A stretch of 64,000 nucleotides of DNA from CAYQTL01 sp964420405 (GTDB lineage Bacteria; Acidobacteriota; Thermoanaerobaculia; Thermoanaerobaculales; Sulfomarinibacteraceae). Position numbers and translations under genes: made by a program. Under the pieces are notes generated by a model. That model was given only the letters and a program-made list of their open reading frames with translations, was not told the DNA's origin and made no database searches. Below, in pieces: positions 49,886 to 56,424 of the stretch. Position 1 is the first letter of the stretch. Every line of letters starts with the position of its first letter. Location of the stretch: contig CAYQTL010000002.1 of NCBI GenBank assembly GCA_964420405.1, forward strand, positions 62,001-126,000, written 5' to 3'.

Positions 49886-51349
49886 ATGACCGACCCCGGC
49901 ACCGACCGACCCGACCACCGCTTCACCATGCTCGCCCGCGACGCGGCCAACCCGGTCACCATGCTCGGCGCGGCGGTCACCACCGTCACCGGCGTTTTGG
50001 TCGTGGTCTTCCTCGTCGCCGAGATCATGGGCTGGCTCCACAATCCCTACATCGGTATTTTCGCGTACCTCGTGCTCCCCGCATGGTTCGTCCTCGGACT
50101 GCTTTCGATGCCGATCGGCGTCTGGCGGGAGCGCCGGCGTCGGCGGCGCTCGGGCGAGCTGCCGGAGGATGCCCGCTGGCCGCGGTTCGACCTCAACGAG
50201 CCCCGCACCCGACGGCTCGTGTTCACGGTCGGCGTGCTGACCGTCGTCAACGCCATCCTCCTGGGCGCCGCATCGTTTCTCGCGGTGGAGTCGATGGAGA
50301 CGGTCGAGTTCTGCGGCCAGGTCTGCCACGAGGTGATGCAGCCCGAGTACACCGCATACCAGGAGTCACCCCACTCGCGGGTGGCATGCGTCGAGTGCCA
50401 CATCGGGCCCGGCGCGTCGTGGTTCGTGCGCTCCAAGCTCGACGGGCTCCGGCAGGTGTGGCACACCACCTTCGACACCTTCCACCGCCCGATCCAGACC
50501 CCGCTCGAGACGCTCCGTCCCGCCCGCGAGACCTGCGAGCAGTGCCACTGGCCCGGCAAGCACTTCGGCGACAAGCTGCGGGTCTTCGCCCGCTTCCGCT
50601 CGGACGAGGCGAACACACCACGCTACAGCGTGATGCTGCTCAAGACCGGCGGCGGCAGTCTCGACCTCGGCCGGCATGGCGGCATCCACTGGTGGCACAT
50701 CGAGTCCGACAACCGGATCCGCTTCGTCACCGGCGACGAGCGCCGGCAGGAGGTGGTCTGGGTCGAGCTGACGACCCCGACCGGCGCCGTGCTGACCTAC
50801 ACACGCGACGGCGAGGAGCTCCCCGATGCCGCCGAGCTGCGTCGCCAGGCTCGGACGATGGACTGCATCGACTGCCACAACCGTCCGACCCACCTGTTCC
50901 AGGTCCCGTCCAGGTCCGTCGACGCCCTCCTCGAGGCAGAGCCCGGGCTCCGGGATCTCCCCTACTCCAAGCGCGAGGCGGTCGCCGCGATCACCGGCGA
51001 CTACCCCTCCCACGGCGCCGGGATGGACGCCGTTCGTGAGTCGGTCGCCGCGTTCTACTCGACGGAGTACCCCTCCATCGCCCGCGAGCGCCGCGAGCTG
51101 GTCGACCGCGCCGCCGCCGCCGCCGCCGAGATCTACGGCCGGACCGTCTTCCCCGCCATGCAGACCGACTGGACGACGCACCCCAATCACATCGGACACG
51201 AGGACTTCCCGGGCTGCTTCCGATGCCACGACGGCGAGATGAGCACCGCCGGCGGCGAGCGCACCATCCCGCTCGACTGCGAGACCTGCCACGTGTTCGT
51301 GGTCGAGGACTCGCCCGACCGTCCGGACCTGGACAGCCTCGTGCTCTGA
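49886..51349 (+). CDS. NapC/NirT-like membrane hexahaem cytochrome c
   Basis: The 487-residue protein is predicted to pass electrons from the quinol pool to periplasmic cytochromes. It has two membrane helices (residues about 25-48 and 50-75), a basic loop, a third helix ending SFLAVESMETVEF, and six haem sites: an unusual CGQVCH (CX3CH), then CVECH, CEQCH, CIDCH, CFRCH and CETCH. The context FCGQVCHEVMQPEYTAYQESPH is typical of the NapC/NrfH family, where the first haem site is often irregular. It is divergent from the 23-haem cytochrome-b fusion, so the two may work in one respiratory chain. GGGAAGGG precedes the ATG. Confidence 0.9.
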   Translation: MTDPGTDRPDHRFTMLARDAANPVTMLGAAVTTVTGVLVVVFLVAEIMGWLHNPYIGIFAYLVLPAWFVLGLLSMPIGVWRERRRRRRSGELPEDARWPRFDLNEPRTRRLVFTVGVLTVVNAILLGAASFLAVESMETVEFCGQVCHEVMQPEYTAYQESPHSRVACVECHIGPGASWFVRSKLDGLRQVWHTTFDTFHRPIQTPLETLRPARETCEQCHWPGKHFGDKLRVFARFRSDEANTPRYSVMLLKTGGGSLDLGRHGGIHWWHIESDNRIRFVTGDERRQEVVWVELTTPTGAVLTYTRDGEELPDAAELRRQARTMDCIDCHNRPTHLFQVPSRSVDALLEAEPGLRDLPYSKREAVAAITGDYPSHGAGMDAVRESVAAFYSTEYPSIARERRELVDRAAAAAAEIYGRTVFPAMQTDWTTHPNHIGHEDFPGCFRCHDGEMSTAGGERTIPLDCETCHVFVVEDSPDRPDLDSLVL

Positions 51350-51464
51350 GTCGCGGGGGCGCCCCGCTGTGCGGGCCCCTGGCCTGTCGGAACGACGATT
51401 CGTATCGTTCGTGATACCCTCGGCCCAGACCGTGCATACCGGATGCCCAGTCGGAGGATCCCCG

Positions 51465-52613
51465 ATGGACTGGCTCGAACGGAATCTCGACGCGTACCGC
51501 CTCGTCGCCGACATCCTCACCGATCTCCGCGGAACTCTCCGCCACGACCTCGAGGCGATCCACGGCGACACCTGGTTCCGGACCGGCCTGCCGCCCGGCC
51601 TGCTCGACCGGCTGATCGCGGCCAAAGAGGAGGAGAAGTCCATCGACTGGTACGAGAGCGAGTACCAGCAGGTGATCGACTACGCGGTGTTCCCGGACCT
51701 ACTCGAAATCCTCGAGCATAATGCCGGGCACTTCCGGGACTTGACCGGCCTCGCACCGAGCCCGGCGCTGCTCCACGCCCGCTTCCTCGAGCTCGAGGTG
51801 ATCCGCAACAAGCTCGGCAGAACCCGCCCGGTCAGCGACGGCGAGGTCGCGTTCCTCAAGACCTTCCACGCCCGCTTCCGGCGTGCCGTCGACGAGCGCT
51901 CCCGGACCGCGTCCGAGCGGCCGCGGCCGTCCCACACCGACGCCGGGCCGCCGTCGGCGGACGAGCCCGAGGCGTCCGCCGACGGCTCCGGGGCGCGGGC
52001 GCCCGCCGAGGGCGTGACGGCGCCCGAGCCCGCCCCCGATCCCGCGGCGGCCGCACCCGACGACGCCCCCGACCGCGACGACGGCGAGCCGCGGCATCCC
52101 GCGACGGCCGAGCCTGCCGCCGCGCCTTCCGACGGCGAGCGCGCGACGCCCGCGCGTGCGCCCACCCGGCCGCCCCAGCGCCTGGTGCGGACGACGGTGG
52201 ACGCGGCGACCGCACCGCAGCCCGCCGCCGACGACACGACGGCCGACGCCGGCCCCCGTGACGGTGCCCGCCGGCGGCCGTCGATCGCCGAGGCGCTCGA
52301 CTCCAACGACAGCAGGAGCGTGCTGCGCGAGCTGTACCGCGAGGTGACCTCGATCGCCGACGGCATCTGGTCCAGCAGCGCTCCCCCGAGCACCCCGATG
52401 TGGGATCTCGTCTCGACCAGCACGTGGTACGAGCACAACTTCTCCACGCTGCAGCTGCGACCGCTGTCGGACTTCTACGAGGTGATCTCCAAGGTCGAGC
52501 GGAAGATGGACGAAGGGGCCGGTCGCGACGAGCTGCAGCGGTTCCTCAAGGACAGCAACTTCGCCCAGGTGCTGCTCGCGCTGCGCGACATGTTCCAGAA
52601 GGCCGGGCTGTGA
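51465..52613 (+). CDS. Hypothetical protein with Swt1-HEPN-like N-terminus
   Basis: The 382-residue protein is cytoplasmic by appearance. Residues 1-145 are helical with DWLERNLDAYRLVADIL, HGDTWFRTGLP, KEEEKSIDWYESEYQQVIDYA and VIRNKLGRTRPVSDGEVAFLK, an arrangement like the Swt1-type HEPN domain; the HEPN R-x-x-x-x-H signature would be RNKLGR here, with the His missing. A long Pro/Ala/Asp-rich linker (about 150-270) and a second helical domain (about 275-382) with WDLVSTSTWYEHNF follow. The HEPN link is tentative and RNase activity is doubtful. GGAGG lies nine bases before the ATG; TACCCT (51415-51420) is a candidate -10. Confidence 0.6.
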   Translation: MDWLERNLDAYRLVADILTDLRGTLRHDLEAIHGDTWFRTGLPPGLLDRLIAAKEEEKSIDWYESEYQQVIDYAVFPDLLEILEHNAGHFRDLTGLAPSPALLHARFLELEVIRNKLGRTRPVSDGEVAFLKTFHARFRRAVDERSRTASERPRPSHTDAGPPSADEPEASADGSGARAPAEGVTAPEPAPDPAAAAPDDAPDRDDGEPRHPATAEPAAAPSDGERATPARAPTRPPQRLVRTTVDAATAPQPAADDTTADAGPRDGARRRPSIAEALDSNDSRSVLRELYREVTSIADGIWSSSAPPSTPMWDLVSTSTWYEHNFSTLQLRPLSDFYEVISKVERKMDEGAGRDELQRFLKDSNFAQVLLALRDMFQKAGL

Positions 52614-52633
52614 GGAGGGGCACCGCCCCGTCC
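52614..52633. terminator. Hairpin directly after the HEPN-like gene
   Basis: GGGGC (52617-52621), loop ACC, GCCCC (52625-52629), with an outer GGA/TCC. A second inverted pair, CTGGTCG (52695-52701) and CGACCAG (52721-52727), serves the convergent gene. A CGCGTC hexamer array lies between them at 52639-52656. Confidence 0.4.
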
Positions 52634-52731
52634 TCCCCCGCGTCCGCGTCCGTGCGCGACACCGAGGCAGGGCCGGCGTCAGTGGCGCATCGCGCTGGTC
52701 GAACGGGTCCCACGGTGCACCGACCAGACCC

Positions 52732-54762
52732 TCACGCCGGCGGAAACACCTCTGCGTAGGCCTGGTAGCGGCGCAGGATCCGGCGGGTGTACCCGACCGC
52801 CCGACGGCACCGGCAGACGCCGGCCGGGAACGCCCGCGCCACCTCCGGGTCGTCGAGCAGCACCATGGCGGTCTCGACGTTGCCCTGCCACCGGTCGGGA
52901 TCGAGACCCATCTGGGCGGCCAGCCGCCGGGCGTCGAACACGTGCCGAGGACCCACGTTGTAGGAGGCGATCGCCATCGCGACCCGGTCGGCGAGCGGCG
53001 CCTCGTCGAAGTACTCCATGAGGCGCCGCAGGTAGGCGGTGGCGGCGGCGGCCGCCTCGGCCGGATGGTGCGGGTCCTCGACGCCGAGCTCGCGCCAGGT
53101 GAACGGCATCAGCTGGAACAGGCCCGCGGAGCCGCCGGGACCGACCGCCTGGGGGTCGAACCGGGACTCCTCGTACATCAGCGACGCCAGCAGCCGCCAG
53201 TCGATGCCGTTCCTGCGAGCCTCCCATTGCAGCAGCTCGTCAAAGGGTGTCAACGCCCCCTCGGGCACCTCCGGCAGCCGCAGCGGGACATAGGGGCGCC
53301 AGCCGCCGAGCTGCGAGAGAACCAGCTGCCGAACCAGCCCCGAGCGCCGTGCGTGCCGGAGGAACGCCGCCACCTCCCGCGCCAGCGCGGGCGCCGAGGG
53401 GTTCGTCAGCCACACCAGCTCGACCGAGGGCAGCACGGTGAACGCCTCGCGCAGGCCTTCACGGTCCTCCAGCTCGAGGCGGGCGGTGTCACCGTCCACC
53501 ACCGCGATGTCCGCCCGTCCCCGCGACACCTCGGACAGGGCCGCCGACGCGTCGCCCGTCGGCGGCACGGTCCGCGCCGTCACCGCCGGATCGAGCGGCA
53601 GCAGCTCGACCAGCTCGGACACCGCCGCCGAGGCGACGACCTGGCGGCCTGCCAGCTCGTCGAGGGTGGCCGGACCGCGACCGTCGACCCGGGTCACCGC
53701 CACCAGCGGCACACGCCGGTACCAGGGCGACACCCGCAGCCGGCCCTCGACCGACGGCGGCGCCGGCTCGTGGATCGCCGCAAGGTCACCGAAGCCGCCC
53801 TCCAGCCAGGCCACGGCGTCCTGGCCCGGCGGCGGGATGGCGAGGTCGAGGCGGACCCCGATCCGGCGCGCGAACGCGGTGGCGAGCTCGTACTCGAAGC
53901 CCCGCAGCCCGCCACGGTCGACCGTGCAGGTGCTCGGCGAGTTCCGCGTCACCAGCCGCAGGACGCCGGCCGCGCGGACGGCCGGCAGGTCACGACAGGC
54001 CGTCGTCCGGCTGCCCCTCGCGAGCACCTCCTCCGCGAACAGGAAGTCGTCGACCGCGGCCCGGAGCCGGGGGCTGGTGCGCCGCAGCGCCCACACCAGT
54101 GGCCGGCGCTCGGCGACGGGGCCGAGAACGCGGAGCTGGCGCGCCCAGCGCGATCTGCGCACCAGGTCCGAGTCGGCCACCGCCAGCGCGTACCGGCCGC
54201 GGACGACCCGCCGCAGGACCTCCTCGATCGGCACCTCCTCGGGAACCGGCGCCACCTCCAGCCCCTCCTCGGCGAGCGCCGCCCGCAGCCTGGGATCGAG
54301 CCGCGACGGGTGCAGGTGGACCGTGGCGCCACGCACCGAGCCGAACGAGGCGTAGGACCCGGTCACCGAGCCGACCAGCAGGTCCTCGACCCACTCCACA
54401 GCCGTCGTCGGAACTGCTCCCGTGTCCAGCAGCGTGGCCGGCGACAGCCGGCCGGCCGCCAGGTCGCCGCGGCCCTCGACGAGCCAGCGGACGACCTGGT
54501 CGTGGCGGTCCGCGGGCACCCATCGCAGCTGGGCCCCCAGCCGGTTCGCCAGCTGCGCCAGCAGCCTGGCGTGCCGCTCCTCGGCCGGCGCCGCTGCTCC
54601 ATTCTCGTCCAGGAAGCCGGGCCGGACCACCACCCGCAGCTCGCCGCTGTCGCGCACCTCGTCGATGCCGCCCGTCCGCAGGTCCGGCCCACCGCAGCCC
54701 ACGACCGCCGCCGCGATCGCCCCCCATGCCACCAGCCCCTTCACGAGCCGCCGGACGCCCAC
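52732..54762 (-). CDS. MltF-like lipoprotein transglycosylase with two SBP domains
   Basis: The 676-residue lipoprotein (VVGCGG, Cys23) cleaves peptidoglycan glycan strands. It carries two tandem extracellular-solute-binding family 3 modules (about 35-265: SGELRVVVRPGFLDENG and on; about 270-490: AGVLRLVTRNSPSTC, FEYELATAFARRIGVRL) and a C-terminal SLT domain (about 510-640) with the catalytic Glu in LMYEESRFDPQAVG, then AGLFQLMP and AIASYNVGPRHV. MltF normally has one solute-binding module, so two is unusual. I chose GTG 54762 because TAGAGT (54769-54774, minus) lies exactly six bases before it; the ATG at 54768 abuts that hexamer and remains possible, adding two residues. Confidence 0.87.
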   Translation of the reverse strand: MGVRRLVKGLVAWGAIAAAVVGCGGPDLRTGGIDEVRDSGELRVVVRPGFLDENGAAAPAEERHARLLAQLANRLGAQLRWVPADRHDQVVRWLVEGRGDLAAGRLSPATLLDTGAVPTTAVEWVEDLLVGSVTGSYASFGSVRGATVHLHPSRLDPRLRAALAEEGLEVAPVPEEVPIEEVLRRVVRGRYALAVADSDLVRRSRWARQLRVLGPVAERRPLVWALRRTSPRLRAAVDDFLFAEEVLARGSRTTACRDLPAVRAAGVLRLVTRNSPSTCTVDRGGLRGFEYELATAFARRIGVRLDLAIPPPGQDAVAWLEGGFGDLAAIHEPAPPSVEGRLRVSPWYRRVPLVAVTRVDGRGPATLDELAGRQVVASAAVSELVELLPLDPAVTARTVPPTGDASAALSEVSRGRADIAVVDGDTARLELEDREGLREAFTVLPSVELVWLTNPSAPALAREVAAFLRHARRSGLVRQLVLSQLGGWRPYVPLRLPEVPEGALTPFDELLQWEARRNGIDWRLLASLMYEESRFDPQAVGPGGSAGLFQLMPFTWRELGVEDPHHPAEAAAAATAYLRRLMEYFDEAPLADRVAMAIASYNVGPRHVFDARRLAAQMGLDPDRWQGNVETAMVLLDDPEVARAFPAGVCRCRRAVGYTRRILRRYQAYAEVFPPA

Positions 54763-54768
54763 CGTCAT

Positions 54769-54774
54769 ACTCTA
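54769..54774 (-). promoter_or_regulatory. Predicted -10 box of a leaderless transcript (MltF-like)
   Basis: The minus strand reads TAGAGT, then ATGACG, then GTG. With a start of transcription seven bases on, the GTG would be the first codon. Confidence 0.4.
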
Positions 54775-54890
54775 CCCGACCGCCGCCATCCGCCCTTCCA
54801 CGGGGATCGCCCCCGCCGGGCGCGCGCACGGCGGTGTACCATTCGAACGGACGACGCCCTGCTCCGGCGGCGCCGTCGGAGGCGCGCGAC

Positions 54891-56036
54891 ATGAACGACA
54901 GCCACGTCCCGTCGGGCCCCGACCTGCGCACGGTCCTCGCACGGCTTCGGGAGCTCGAGCGCAAGTGCCGCACGATGGCGGCGCGGTCCGACGAGCTCGC
55001 CGAGCACCAGCAGCGGGTCGAGCGGATCGTCGAGGTGCTCGAGCAGGATCCCCATGCCTCCGAGACCTCCTACCGGGCCCTCGCCCGCCAGCTGCCGCCG
55101 GTCGCCGCGGAGTTCGAGCGGCTCGGCTTCGCGACCGTCGCCCGCGAGGTCCGCTACGTCGCGGCCGCCCTCGAGGCGTTCGAGCCGAGGCCGGCCGCAT
55201 CTCCTGGCATCCCGGAGACGGCGCCTCCGCTCGGGCCCGCCACCGTGCCCGAGGCACCGCCCGGTCCCGACCCGACCGCCGAGGGTCCCGCCGGCCTCGA
55301 CTGGCGCTCGCGGCTTCGCCCCACGCCCGCGATCACCGTGATGACGGTCCTGCTGGGCGTCGCGTGCGTCGCCGCCTGGTTGGTCGTGCGCGCGGAGCTC
55401 GCGGAGCTCGACGACCGCGCGGGCAGGCCGGCACCGACGCCGGCTCCGACCCCGACGGCGTCCTCCCCGAAGGCCGTCCCGACCGCACCGGCGGCACCGG
55501 TCGTCGGCCGCTCCGGGCTCCCGGAGGCGATCAGCGCCGCACGGCTCGCGCTGGAGGCGGGAGAGGTGGACGCGGCCGTCGAGCACCTCTCCGACGCCGC
55601 CCGGGTGGACCCCCGCCACGGGCTCGTGCTCGCCACCGCCGAGGCCGTCGTCACCGCTCTCGTCGCCCGCTCGGACGCCCTCGCCGACCGGTCCCGCTGG
55701 GAGGAGGCCGAGGGCCACCTGGAGCGCGCGCGGCGGATCGCCCTCCGGTTCGACCTCGACGCGGCGCCGGTGGAGGCGGCCTCGCGACGCCATGCCGCCA
55801 TGCCGCGGATCGAGATCGTCCAACCGACCGACCGCGCCGGGCTCGCCCGCCTGGTCGGACGACAGGTGGAGGTCCGGATGCGCAGCGGGCCGCCGGTGGA
55901 CGGCTGGATCCTGGCGGTGGACGACGAGCGGATCCTGCTGCGCCGCGCCCGGGAGGTCGCGGGCGGAACCGTGTACTACCAGGACTACCTGTCGCTCAGC
56001 GCCGTCGCCGAGGTCCACGCCGCGCCGCCGGCATGA
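54891..56036 (+). CDS. Single-pass membrane protein of unknown function
   Basis: I do not recognise this 381-residue protein. Residues about 10-95 form a charged helical region with coiled-coil character (RTVLARLRELERKCRTMAAR). A Pro-rich linker leads to one membrane helix, AITVMTVLLGVACVAAWLVV (about 155-175), then a Pro/Thr linker and a helical region with TPR-like LEAGEVDAAVEHLSDAARVDP and RWEEAEGHLERARRIA. The last 80 residues are beta-rich (VEVRMRSGPPVDGWILAVDDERILLRR). The helical region outside the membrane may bind a partner. GGAGG lies 11 bases before the ATG; TACCAT at 54837-54842 is a candidate -10. The gene is divergent from the MltF-like gene. Confidence 0.6.
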   Translation: MNDSHVPSGPDLRTVLARLRELERKCRTMAARSDELAEHQQRVERIVEVLEQDPHASETSYRALARQLPPVAAEFERLGFATVAREVRYVAAALEAFEPRPAASPGIPETAPPLGPATVPEAPPGPDPTAEGPAGLDWRSRLRPTPAITVMTVLLGVACVAAWLVVRAELAELDDRAGRPAPTPAPTPTASSPKAVPTAPAAPVVGRSGLPEAISAARLALEAGEVDAAVEHLSDAARVDPRHGLVLATAEAVVTALVARSDALADRSRWEEAEGHLERARRIALRFDLDAAPVEAASRRHAAMPRIEIVQPTDRAGLARLVGRQVEVRMRSGPPVDGWILAVDDERILLRRAREVAGGTVYYQDYLSLSAVAEVHAAPPA

Positions 56037-56169
56037 CGGCGCGCCGGCGGCGCCCGGAGCCCGCCGGCTTACCCGATCTCAACGCGCGGTCCACGCCAGG
56101 TGCACTCTGGCGACCGAGACTCCGTCCGTACCGACGGGAACACCCATCCCCGCGGGATCGGAGGCACCG

Positions 56170-56403
56170 ATGCGGCACTACCTGGTCGACACCTACCACG
56201 GGCCGCTCGTCTACGCCCAGGACACCGGCCGGTGGCTCGCGGCGACGCCTTTCCGCCGCCCCGAGATCTTCGACGGCACCATCCCGGACGGTTGCCTGCG
56301 CCACGCGCGGCCGATCTCGGCGGACGAGGCCCGGGCGATCGTCGGACCTCTGCCGCCCCCAACCTCCGCCACCGGCCGAGCGGTCGCCCTGCCCACCGCC
56401 TGA
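56170..56403 (+). CDS. Small hypothetical protein
   Basis: I do not recognise this 77-residue protein: MRHYLVDTYHGPLVYAQDTGRWL, a short basic strand, and an acidic helix ISADEARAIVGPL. There is no signal peptide. It starts with ATG 56170 behind GGAGGC and ends 21 bases from the convergent ligase/peptidase fusion. Codon use fits the neighbours. Confidence 0.5.
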   Translation: MRHYLVDTYHGPLVYAQDTGRWLAATPFRRPEIFDGTIPDGCLRHARPISADEARAIVGPLPPPTSATGRAVALPTA

Positions 56404-56424
56404 GCCGCCCTCCCGCCGCTGCTG

